Shown piece by piece: positions 1 to 5,642 of a DNA stretch of 5,957 bases (positions are counted from its first letter, which is position 1; each line of letters begins with the position of its first letter). A program made the translations under genes and the position numbers. The stretch comes from Actinomycetes bacterium. Its GTDB lineage: Bacteria; Actinomycetota; Acidimicrobiia; Acidimicrobiales; Acidimicrobiaceae. The stretch spans positions 1 through 5,957 of the forward strand of contig JAKBGL010000082.1 in assembly GCA_021833085.1 (NCBI GenBank). The letters are read 5' to 3'. The notes beneath the pieces were generated by a model. That model was not told the origin of the DNA. It saw only the letters and a program-made list of their open reading frames with translations, and did no database searches.

Positions 1-97
1 TTCCGGGTTCCTAAAAGGAGCTTCTCTTTCTCGGTAAAGGAGGTTGAATATTGTGCCGAAATCTAAATAGACGCTTCCCCTTGAGAAGAGGATAAAA
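1..97 (+). other. Leader before the cheY-like gene, possibly the tail of an upstream gene
   Basis: Frame 1 is open from the window edge to a TAA at 64-66 (about 21 codons, ending in ...YCAEI) and could be the C-terminus of a gene lying mostly outside the window; it is too short to assign. The stretch holds two Shine-Dalgarno-like sequences, AAAAGGAG at 13-20 and AAAGGAGG at 36-43. The second lies 9 nt before a GTG at 53 that opens only a five-codon frame (MPKSK, stop at 68-70). I see no convincing sigma-70 promoter. The gene at 98 is therefore probably read from an upstream promoter. Confidence 0.3.
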
Positions 98-466
98 ATG
101 GAGATTTTAATCACGGATGACTCAAAGGCAATGCGCATGATCGTGATGCGCCATATGCGCCAAGCAGGCTTTGAAGATGCTGACTTTTTTGAGGCTGGTA
201 ACGGTTTAGAAGGTTTAGAGGTGGTCGAAAGCCACGATTTGGATCTGATTCTTTCGGATTGGAACATGCCAGACATGGACGGCTATGAGTTTCTTGTTGA
301 ACTTCGTTCGAGAGGGCATGAGGTTCCGTTTGGGTTTGTGACCTCGGAGAATACTCCAGACATGTTGTTCAAGGCTAGAACGGCGGGAGCGATGTTCTTA
401 ATTGGGAAACCCTTTACTGTAGATATCTTCCGAGAGACGCTTAGGGCGGCCGGAGTAGCCGGGTGA
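98..466 (+). CDS. cheY: CheY-type single-domain response regulator
   Basis: Stand-alone receiver domain (122 residues, the normal CheY length) with no output domain. It should be phosphorylated by a CheA-type histidine kinase and act by protein-protein contact, classically at the flagellar switch. The acidic pocket is D7/D8, the phosphoacceptor is D54 in DWNMPDMDG (including the CheY-typical Trp after the Asp), the switch Thr is T82, and the conserved Lys is K104 in KPFT. The position equivalent to E. coli CheY Y106 is L101, preceded by F100, so the usual switch aromatic is absent or shifted. The ATG start is supported by a purine-rich site, GAAGAGG, about 7 nt upstream. Its stop overlaps the GTG start of the following CheX gene, implying translational coupling. 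The family call is secure. The flagellar role is inferred from that neighbour. Confidence 0.9.
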   Translation: MEILITDDSKAMRMIVMRHMRQAGFEDADFFEAGNGLEGLEVVESHDLDLILSDWNMPDMDGYEFLVELRSRGHEVPFGFVTSENTPDMLFKARTAGAMFLIGKPFTVDIFRETLRAAGVAG

Positions 467-939
467 GTGACATTACAGAACTTGAGACATGGTGTGACGT
501 CATGGTAGAAGCGTTTTCCGAACTCGCTGAGTCAGCACTGTTCGTTGACGAGGTTGACTTCGTTCATCTAGGGCGATTGAACGCTAAAAATGCTCCTGGG
601 TCATACGTGCCGTTAGTAGGCGATAGTGGAACCTTTACCTTTGGAATTCAAGGCTCATGGGATGATTTCTCTAAGCTGTCGCGACGATTCCTCTTTATGG
701 GTGAGGATGAAGATATCTCCGACGAAGAGGTAGTAGACGCAATAAATGAGTTGTGTAACATCATGACGGGAGGCGTAAAAAGGCGAATGGTAACCTACGA
801 CTCCTCATTAAAGTTAGGACTTCCCACCTTCTTTTCCGGATCTGTTCATGTTACCGGCGACCAAGATGCACGGGAAACTGTAGCTGACCTCAAGACCGAA
901 AGATTTCACTTGGTGGCAGTAAAGCAAAAAGGTATATAG
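463..939 (+). CDS. cheX: CheX-family CheY-P phosphatase
   Basis: Protein of 158 residues, the size of CheX. CheX removes the phosphate from CheY-P and so ends the chemotaxis signal. The CheC/CheX/FliY signature, Asp/Ser-x3-Glu-x2-Asn, is present as D92-x3-E96-x2-N99. It is followed by the Gly-x-x-Lys helix segment (G103, G104, K106) and an LP pair at 120-121 in a LGLPTFFSG strand, close to the position of the conserved Pro in the family. E96 and N99 are the expected catalytic pair. The GTG start lies in a GTGA overlap with the stop of the cheY-like gene, so the two are almost certainly translated together and made in linked amounts. This adjacency also points to that regulator as the substrate. 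No membrane segment or signal peptide is seen; the protein should be cytosolic. Confidence 0.82.
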   Translation: MSDITELETWCDVMVEAFSELAESALFVDEVDFVHLGRLNAKNAPGSYVPLVGDSGTFTFGIQGSWDDFSKLSRRFLFMGEDEDISDEEVVDAINELCNIMTGGVKRRMVTYDSSLKLGLPTFFSGSVHVTGDQDARETVADLKTERFHLVAVKQKGI

Positions 940-961
940 ATGTACAGAGAGGTATCAAGAG

Positions 962-1456
962 ATGGGTGAAACACAGAAACTTGTTCTCCCACGCCCTGAC
1001 GATGTGGAGGATCTTTTGTTTGCATTATTGGGGCGCAAGATCGAGGTCAAGCGAATAAAGCCTGGTGATAAAGTTCCATTTACAGGAGGCGTCGGAACCT
1101 ATCATGACACAGGGGATAACTTACGAGCGATCATCTATACGGAGTTAGAGACGGTAAATGGTTGTGGAGGAGCCTTGTCTATGATTCCAGTCGGTGGTGT
1201 TGAGGACGCCAACGAAGAGCGGGAAATCACTGCAACTATGAGAGATAACTTTCGCGAGATCCTAAATATTATGGCTGGCCTATTCAATGACCGACGCCAG
1301 AGAGCCGAGCACGTTAGATTCAAAGAGTTTTACCTTGCGGACACTGAGCCAACTGAGGTTGAGGGTTTGATTCAAAAAAGTGGGGACCGACTCGACGTGA
1401 CAGTCACGATTGCTGGTGGATATGGAGGAAAGGGACTGGGGATCGTACTTGCATAG
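962..1456 (+). CDS. Divergent CheX/CheC-like protein
   Basis: Protein of 164 residues, almost the same length as the preceding CheX. In the equivalent place it carries the same signature, D95-x3-E99-x2-N102, inside a helix reading REILNIMAGLFN. This is the basis for calling it a distant CheC/CheX-fold paralogue. It lacks the LP-x-x-x-x-G strand at the usual spacing; the next Pro is P130. It has an N-terminal segment (residues 8-35) and a Gly-rich C-terminus (GGYGGKGLG) unlike CheX. It may be a second phosphatase, a partner of the first CheX, or a repurposed sensor. The ATG is preceded by GAGAGG about 9 nt upstream and lies 22 bp after the cheX stop. An ATG at 940 is out of frame and closes within ten codons. 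Family membership rests on one motif plus context, so confidence is moderate. Confidence 0.65.
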   Translation: MGETQKLVLPRPDDVEDLLFALLGRKIEVKRIKPGDKVPFTGGVGTYHDTGDNLRAIIYTELETVNGCGGALSMIPVGGVEDANEEREITATMRDNFREILNIMAGLFNDRRQRAEHVRFKEFYLADTEPTEVEGLIQKSGDRLDVTVTIAGGYGGKGLGIVLA

Positions 1457-1465
1457 GAGCCAAAG

Positions 1466-3481
1466 TTGAAGATTAATCGAGTAGTCGTCGTCGTTGAATC
1501 CTCTACTTCCGACGTAATAAACTGCGTTGACTCTATGAAGAGCACACTTGGTCTTGGGGATAAAGTCGTCGTCGTTGAATCTAAAGAGCAGACCGTTGGA
1601 TCTATCACATCCATTGGGCGATTTGGCGCCCAATCAATACCTGTTATTCAAGGGGAGTTGACGACGTGTTTGAGGGAAGTGGCATTAGAGTTCAGCCCTG
1701 CTGAGATGTGCATAGTTGAAGACTCAACTGTTGGGACAAGGAGATGGTTGGACAGCCTGTCGGGTGCATTGAATGTGTTGCCTGACAATGCAGTAGTTGC
1801 TCCCAGATCGCCATCTATATTCGGCGTTCAAAGAGTTATGATGAGCGAAGGTGTCTCCTTGAAAACCAAGGGCGACCTGAATGCATACGCGAGAAAATTT
1901 ACAGAGTCGCGTAGAGGTTATACCTCACCTGAAAGATACGTATCGTCAATGGTTCTTCATATGCGTACGTCACATCTCTTAGACGTACTATCAAACGTCA
2001 AAAGTTGCGACAAACCAATTGACCTTTACTTAGCGATTGAGGCGCACTCCTTGAAGTTTATATCCCATGACTCTCTCGTGTACTCCTTGCGCGCACGTGA
2101 GATCGATGTCGAGAGATCGCTCTCACGTGGGCTCATCGGGTATCTTCCTCTCCTAAGTGCGTGTCTGATAGTCAAGGACGAGGAGAGATTTATCGGCAAC
2201 GCGATCAGATCGCTACTTCCGATTGCAGAGGAGGTAATTGTATACGATACTGGGAGCACGGACAACACGTTAGAGATAGCTAGATCGTTGGGTGCAAAAG
2301 TTATCGAGGGTGAATGGCGCGGGGACTTTGCGTGGGCAAGGAATCAAGCCCTATCTGCATGTCGAGGAAAGTGGATTGTATGGATAGACGCAGATGAGGA
2401 ATTCGAGTGTGATCCAATTGTTCTTCGCCGTGAACTCCTCTTTGGAGACGATGAACCTGAGGGCTTTACTGTTCGAATTAAAAATGAAATTGGTTCAGGC
2501 ATGGATACACCGATATATCACTGGGCTACAAGGCTGTTTCGACGCTCAGAGTGTCTGTGGAGTGGAGCTATCCATGAAACGATCTGGTCTCGAGTGTTAG
2601 ATCGTTCTGCTTACTCGAAACAATGCGACTTTGCTTCTATCCATCATTATGGATATCTTGAATCTATCATGAACGAAAAGGGAAAGGCAGAACGCAATAT
2701 CGCTGTGGCATCGACCTCTACGAACTTTAGGTTTATCGAGGAGAAGAAGGTTCATGAGGCTAGAAGCTACTTTCTAAAGGGAGAGTTACTTCGTTGCCGA
2801 GAGATCGCGGATGAGGTCGTCAACTCTAACGCCTTGGAGTCTTTTAGAAATCTAGCTATTCGAGTCTCTTTTGAAGCAAGCATAGGCTTAGGTGACTTTG
2901 AAAAAGCAGATCAGATGTTAGGTGTCGCCCGAAAATCAACCATAGGCAAGAAGTTCCAGAGTTACATGACAGCTATGTTGCAGATGGGAAGAGCGGAGTG
3001 GAACCCGGCGCTTTTGTCCTTAGATGAGGTCGGTTCTGGATATCTTGATCAAGATGGATGGGAGATTGTACCCGAACAACTCGTGTCAAAGCGACTTGAG
3101 TGTCTAGTGGGTTTAGACCGTTATGACCAGGCAGTGGATCTCGCGCTGATGAGTTTGCGAAGTGGCTCATTCGACTTTCACCTTGGCCGACTAGTGGAAT
3201 GGATAAGCAAGTCGAACGAGATTGACTTTCGAAAAATAGCGTTGGTATTACCCTATGAAAAACTGCACCTCGTATTCGCTCAGATACTCCAACTTGAAAG
3301 AGTAGTAGCTGATGAAGTCCTTGAAGCGTTCTACCAGATACCTGCACTACGTGTCCATGTTTTAGCAACTGTGGGTTTGATTCTTCAAGACCTTGAGAGT
3401 GAGAGGACGTGTGTGTGGACTCGGAGAATCTCTGAAGCAGGCTTTGAGAGTCGTCCCCTCAGAGAAAAAACAGGAGCCTGA
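1466..3481 (+). CDS. Large GT2 glycosyltransferase with degenerate N-terminal GT-A half and TPR-like tail
   Basis: Cytosolic protein of 671 residues. Residues 230-400 are a clear GT2 domain of the SunS/LgtF-like type: SACLIVKDEE at 231-240, DTGSTDNT at 261-268, W289 and RN at 292-293, the metal/nucleotide-sugar DAD at 308-310, HE at 370-371 and HHYGY at 393-397. Residues 1-225 resemble a worn-down second GT-A fold: strands VVVVVES and VVVVES, EDS at 85-87 where an active enzyme has an acidic cluster, then W94 and APRSPSIFG. Residues 425-565 are helical with TPR-like pairs (GLGDFEKADQML, GLDRYDQAVDLA), suggesting acceptor binding. The TTG start fits AGGAG at 1455-1459, which overlaps the previous stop and lies 6 nt upstream. 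Context with chemotaxis genes suggests flagellin or another surface protein as acceptor. Substrate and sugar cannot be read from the sequence. Confidence 0.85.
   Translation: MKINRVVVVVESSTSDVINCVDSMKSTLGLGDKVVVVESKEQTVGSITSIGRFGAQSIPVIQGELTTCLREVALEFSPAEMCIVEDSTVGTRRWLDSLSGALNVLPDNAVVAPRSPSIFGVQRVMMSEGVSLKTKGDLNAYARKFTESRRGYTSPERYVSSMVLHMRTSHLLDVLSNVKSCDKPIDLYLAIEAHSLKFISHDSLVYSLRAREIDVERSLSRGLIGYLPLLSACLIVKDEERFIGNAIRSLLPIAEEVIVYDTGSTDNTLEIARSLGAKVIEGEWRGDFAWARNQALSACRGKWIVWIDADEEFECDPIVLRRELLFGDDEPEGFTVRIKNEIGSGMDTPIYHWATRLFRRSECLWSGAIHETIWSRVLDRSAYSKQCDFASIHHYGYLESIMNEKGKAERNIAVASTSTNFRFIEEKKVHEARSYFLKGELLRCREIADEVVNSNALESFRNLAIRVSFEASIGLGDFEKADQMLGVARKSTIGKKFQSYMTAMLQMGRAEWNPALLSLDEVGSGYLDQDGWEIVPEQLVSKRLECLVGLDRYDQAVDLALMSLRSGSFDFHLGRLVEWISKSNEIDFRKIALVLPYEKLHLVFAQILQLERVVADEVLEAFYQIPALRVHVLATVGLILQDLESERTCVWTRRISEAGFESRPLREKTGA
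1484..1581 (+). repeat. 17-bp perfect direct repeat within the glycosyltransferase gene
   Basis: GTCGTCGTCGTTGAATC occurs at 1484-1500 and again at 1565-1581, exactly 81 bp apart and in the same frame. Both copies encode the VVVES end of what look like two core beta strands. Valine has four codons, so identity at every third position is more than the protein requires. Recombination between copies would remove 27 codons without a frameshift. Confidence 0.8.
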
Positions 3482-3656
3482 GTCTGAGGCTTGGTATCTA
3501 TTTGCAAACGTTTTATGGATGCCAAAACTGGGTTGTGCACGGACGTACGTGCCTGTCTCTCAACGTTGAGACAAATTAAACGCTTACCTAAACCTTGCCA
3601 CAAAGATACTTGTCGTACTCTCGACGTAGCGAGGTGCTGAGACGAGTTGTACGGCT
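3482..3656. other. Convergent intergenic region with two palindromes, possible bidirectional terminator
   Basis: This 175-bp gap lies between the ends of the two convergent glycosyltransferase genes. It contains a near-perfect palindrome at 3537-3552 (GCACGGACGTACGTGC, one mismatched pair). Six bases further on is a perfect 14-bp palindrome at 3558-3571 (TCTCAACGTTGAGA). Neither is followed by a T-run in either direction, so a classical intrinsic terminator is not supported. They could be weak terminators or protein-binding sites. I see no gene here. Confidence 0.4.
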
Positions 3657-4874
3657 CTATGCGTCTACGAGGGTCTCGATGAATCCAACATCGATGAGAG
3701 CTTTTGCCCCCCATCTTTTTACAAAAAGATCACGATCTGAAGCTACAACTTTATTTATCCAACTGCTAAGTTCTGGATCCCTTGTTGCAAGTGTGGCAGA
3801 GAAGCGATGGGAGATATTACTCTCTTGAATGTGTTTTGGTGGTTTGCCCCAACTGCGTAGTCGCATAAGTAGATCTGAGTCTTGAAAGTAGATGACTAGC
3901 TTAGGATCGAAGAAAAACTCCGTGGAGAAAGCGATCTCACTTATAGCGCGTGCTGTCATAGCAAAGCACCAAGCGGAAAAATCGAAACGGGTCGCCTCCA
4001 AAGTCGTAGGGAAGACTACGAATTCACCGTCGTCCAAAGCTTTTCTTAGTGGACACCACCAGTTCGGTAGTACCTTAACATCGTCGTTTATAACTGCTAC
4101 GTAAGGCGTGTTGCATGCCCTAATGGCGGTATTTACGGGAGCTGAAAAACCTTGCGGAGCGTTACCGTTATCCACTATAATCAGCTGAAATGGATCTTCT
4201 GTGTTTGCCCGAAGAGAAGCTATAAGACATCTAGTTTTCTCTGAGTCGGCATCAAGTGTAGGAACAACGATAGATAGTACTGGCGGTACTCCAAGGTATC
4301 TTTTTGGAGAACTGGTTTCAAGTGGATTGGCTTGCCCATCGTTGTTATGTGTAATTATTCGTCCCTCTCCATGCCTGTAAAGCTCGGCTTTTAGCGTGTC
4401 TAAAAAGGTCATTGGAGTTGATGGCTTGATCCTTTGCAATGTGTGGGTGAAGTCCTTTGAGAACGCCACGAAGCTGGCACGAAAAAGATTAATGCGATCT
4501 AATCCATCGGAGGGTGCGCCCATAGGGAATGCAAATAAGGTGGGATCTGTCAGTACCGTCTCATTTACTATTTTGTAGAGTTCATCTGTTGGTTGGGTTC
4601 CAACTCCACTTACGAGTACGACGTCAAAGTGTGTTTGATTTAATGCTTGCAACAAGCCCGCAGATACATTGTCGTGGGATAGAACAAGCACTCTTACCTT
4701 AGCCGCTAGGTCAAGTGGTAAGGTTGTGAGAAGATGGGTTCCTAAGACGTTTGCGCTTTGAGACTCAACGAGCAGTACTACAGCGTCACAAGACCGAGTG
4801 GCTCTACTCAAAAACAAGCTAACGGTTTCAAATCTGTCTGTTTCGACAGTTACCGCAATATGACATAAAGACAT
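3657..4874 (-). CDS. GT2-family glycosyltransferase with N-terminal GT-A-like half
   Basis: Protein of 405 residues with no membrane segment. The C-terminal half (199-360) is a GT2 domain: LSIVVPTLD at 200-208, IIVDNGN at 232-238, the metal-binding NDD at 263-265, W272/W273, and QDSDLLMRLR at 331-340 (the usual ED-x-D with Gln for Glu). ISHRFSAT at 354-361 matches the C-terminal His segment. This arrangement resembles rhamnosyl- and other GT2 enzymes. The N-terminal 150 residues keep GT-A-like strands (AVVLLVES at 31-38, VRVLVLSHDNVSAG at 60-73, FDVVLVSG at 83-90) but no metal motif, so this half looks catalytically dead. The ATG start has only a weak purine site, GAGAG. A small open frame ends 6 bp upstream on the same strand, so coupling is possible. 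It probably works with the facing large glycosyltransferase; acceptor and sugar are unknown. Confidence 0.82.
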   Translation of the reverse strand: MSLCHIAVTVETDRFETVSLFLSRATRSCDAVVLLVESQSANVLGTHLLTTLPLDLAAKVRVLVLSHDNVSAGLLQALNQTHFDVVLVSGVGTQPTDELYKIVNETVLTDPTLFAFPMGAPSDGLDRINLFRASFVAFSKDFTHTLQRIKPSTPMTFLDTLKAELYRHGEGRIITHNNDGQANPLETSSPKRYLGVPPVLSIVVPTLDADSEKTRCLIASLRANTEDPFQLIIVDNGNAPQGFSAPVNTAIRACNTPYVAVINDDVKVLPNWWCPLRKALDDGEFVVFPTTLEATRFDFSAWCFAMTARAISEIAFSTEFFFDPKLVIYFQDSDLLMRLRSWGKPPKHIQESNISHRFSATLATRDPELSSWINKVVASDRDLFVKRWGAKALIDVGFIETLVDA

Positions 4875-4880
4875 GCTCTC

Positions 4881-5123
4881 TTATCGTGTCGTTAGAGCGT
4901 TCACTTGAGAGATTTCGGTCGGGAAGCCATCGTGCACCCCGCCGCTATGATCTTGTCTGTTGATCACTTTGGCAGGCGCAACTTGGTTTGTATTGTGCTT
5001 ATCCAATCTTCTCATTAGAGTTTCGCTGTGCAACGATAGGCTGCAGATATCTTTCCATAGAAGAAAAGATCGCAGTGCTAAAGGAGCGATATTAATACCC
5101 CTTGCTTTCGCGATACCCACCAC
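4881..5123 (-). CDS. Possible small hypothetical protein upstream of the glycosyltransferase
   Basis: Open frame of 80 codons starting at GTG (5123, or the adjacent GTG at 5120). Its TAA stop at 4883-4881 lies 6 bp before the downstream glycosyltransferase ATG, the spacing expected of a translationally coupled pair. I do not recognise the product: residues 13-42 could form an amphipathic helix (ALRSFLLWKDICSLSLHSET) and the C-terminal half is polar. Against it, the start has no good Shine-Dalgarno site, an in-frame stop lies immediately upstream, and no conserved motif is visible. It could instead be a decayed remnant or untranslated leader. Confidence 0.3.
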   Translation of the reverse strand: MVGIAKARGINIAPLALRSFLLWKDICSLSLHSETLMRRLDKHNTNQVAPAKVINRQDHSGGVHDGFPTEISQVNALTTR

Positions 5124-5180
5124 TTACCTAGCCCATTAACGCGAGTGTTTTCCTTATTTTGACCCAACGAAAGCACAATC

Positions 5181-5211
5181 CCCTTGCATAAGGGAGAGGT
5201 CAAGCGACCTC
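5181..5211 (-). repeat. Two adjacent hairpins at the 3' end of the transposase fragment
   Basis: CCCTT (5181-5185) pairs with AAGGG (5190-5194) around a GCAT loop. GAGGTC (5196-5201) pairs with GACCTC (5206-5211) around an AAGC loop, and this second stem covers the stop codon of the tnpA fragment. IS200/IS605 elements are recognised as folded single-stranded ends, so these are candidates for the subterminal hairpin of that element. No T-run follows on either strand, which argues against a simple terminator. Confidence 0.45.
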
Positions 5212-5355
5212 ATCCTTTCTCGGTCTACCTGGTTTACGTCCGGGGAGTCTTTGATTCTCGACATACTTCTTCACAATCTCCAGTGGTGCTTCGCCATATG
5301 ACACGACAGCATACGAGGGTGACCAAAAGTGCTTTCCCCACATAGCAACCCAGAA
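5200..5355 (-). pseudogene. tnpA: C-terminal fragment of IS200/IS605 TnpA (Y1 transposase)
   Basis: Reading leftward from 5355 the frame gives GFWVAMWGKHFWSPSYAVVS, then a GEAPLE-type segment, KKYVENQ and an Arg/Lys-rich tail ending in DEVA and a TGA at 5202-5200. WG-x-HFWSPSY and G-APLE-K-YVE-Q are the conserved C-terminal part of TnpA, the Y1 tyrosine transposase acting on single-stranded DNA. The Tyr encoded at 5263-5265 is at the catalytic position. Only about 50 of the usual 130-150 residues remain. The N-terminal part with the His-hydrophobic-His metal site is missing, recognisable similarity stops near 5355, and an in-frame stop lies further out at 5424-5422. The fragment cannot encode an active enzyme. 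Loss may be due to insertion of the adjacent IS110 element, in which case the other part should lie beyond the window. Confidence 0.8.
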
Positions 5356-5428
5356 GCCCTTGAAAGGGCTCGCCGTGACGAGCGAAGATTCAGTCCTAGC
5401 CGCCGATTCGGGTTTGTTGGTTTAAACC
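5355..5428. repeat. Cluster of short inverted repeats at the IS200/IS110 junction
   Basis: AGCCCTT (5355-5361) can pair with AAGGGCT (5364-5370). GCTCG (5368-5372) can pair with CGAGC (5379-5383), and because the two share bases 5368-5370 they exclude each other as folded. CCGA/TCGG at 5403-5411 and a perfect 10-bp palindrome GGTTTAAACC at 5419-5428 follow. The cluster starts exactly where similarity to the transposase fragment ends. It could be the outer left end of the IS110 element or a relic of another IS605-type end. Confidence 0.5.
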
Positions 5429-5432
5429 ATTG

Positions 5433-5552
5433 CCACGGGTCTTCCGTGGTGACATACTGTTCATGTTCGTTCCAGTGTTACATCGATACATCTATAGTGT
5501 CTGTGAACCTGTCACATAGCATGATGGAGGAGGACTCCCACGGGAACCGTGG
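5433..5552 (+). ncRNA. Candidate IS110 bridge RNA region
   Basis: IS110-group recombinases use an RNA from the element's non-coding left end, the bridge RNA, whose internal loops pair with target and donor DNA. This leader is in the right place and shows strong pairing. CCACGG/CCGTGG occurs twice (5433-5438/5444-5449 and 5538-5543/5547-5552). Between them GTGACA (5449-5454) pairs with TGTCAC (5510-5515), and GTTCA (5459-5463) with TGAAC (5504-5508). Cross-pairing of the two CCACGG/CCGTGG units with the inner stems gives one rod of about 120 nt. In it GTCTT faces GAA, a bulge of about 23 nt lies at 5515-5537, and the terminal loop is 5464-5503. A local hairpin TGTGA/TCACA (5502-5516) is an alternative. 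RNA ends and guide segments cannot be assigned from the window; the bridge RNA call is inference from position and fold. Confidence 0.5.
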
Positions 5553-5576
5553 AATGTTGCCTTTGAGTACGAGTGT

Positions 5577-5582
5577 TATACT
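5577..5582 (+). promoter_or_regulatory. Possible -10 element for the transposase mRNA
   Basis: TATACT differs from the sigma-70 -10 consensus at one base and lies about 60 nt before the transposase start. The -35 region is poor: TTGCCT at 5557-5562 is only 14 nt away, and the hexamer at the ideal spacing (ATGTTG) is weak. Treat as tentative. Confidence 0.25.
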
Positions 5583-5601
5583 TCTGATTTTTCCTTGCTC
5601 T

Positions 5602-5635
5602 CCTTGGGACGGACATCCAAGGTTGATAAAGGAGG
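5602..5635 (+). promoter_or_regulatory. Hairpin and strong ribosome binding site before the transposase
   Basis: CCTTGG (5602-5607) pairs with CCAAGG (5617-5622) around a 9-nt loop. It is followed six bases later by a near-perfect Shine-Dalgarno sequence AAAGGAGG (5628-5635), placed 7 nt before the ATG and fixing the start at 5643. The pyrimidine run CTCTCCTT at 5597-5604 is partly complementary to the ribosome site and overlaps the 5' arm of the hairpin, so the fold could modulate access to it. Confidence 0.5.
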
Positions 5636-5642
5636 AATAGTT

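Noticed and set aside
1280..1633. Minus-strand frames opposite the cheX-like gene and the glycosyltransferase start
   Set aside because: Antisense to well-supported genes. Thr- and Asp-rich stretches merely mirror the GTC repeats on the plus strand.
2973..3368. Minus-strand open frame of 131 codons
   Set aside because: Lies wholly antisense to the helical tail of the large glycosyltransferase, has no family motif and no ribosome site.
3385..3714. Minus-strand open frame of 109 codons spanning the convergent gap
   Set aside because: Overlaps the ends of both glycosyltransferase genes, is Arg/Ser-rich without a domain, and is most simply a shadow.
5124..5180. Possible flagellar sigma-28 promoter on the minus strand before the small frame
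   Set aside because: A TCAA and a GCGTTAAT sit at roughly the right spacing, but the -10 match to GCCGATAA is poor, so it is not supported.
5181..5552. CRISPR array or tRNA gene
   Set aside because: The hairpins differ in sequence and spacing, there are no regular repeats with spacers, and no cloverleaf or T-loop consensus is present.
5329..5640. Plus-strand open frame of 103 codons upstream of the transposase
   Set aside because: It runs across the antisense of the tnpA fragment, the hairpin cluster and the structured IS110 leader. It has no recognisable domain and a composition driven by the underlying repeats. The non-coding RNA explanation fits better.
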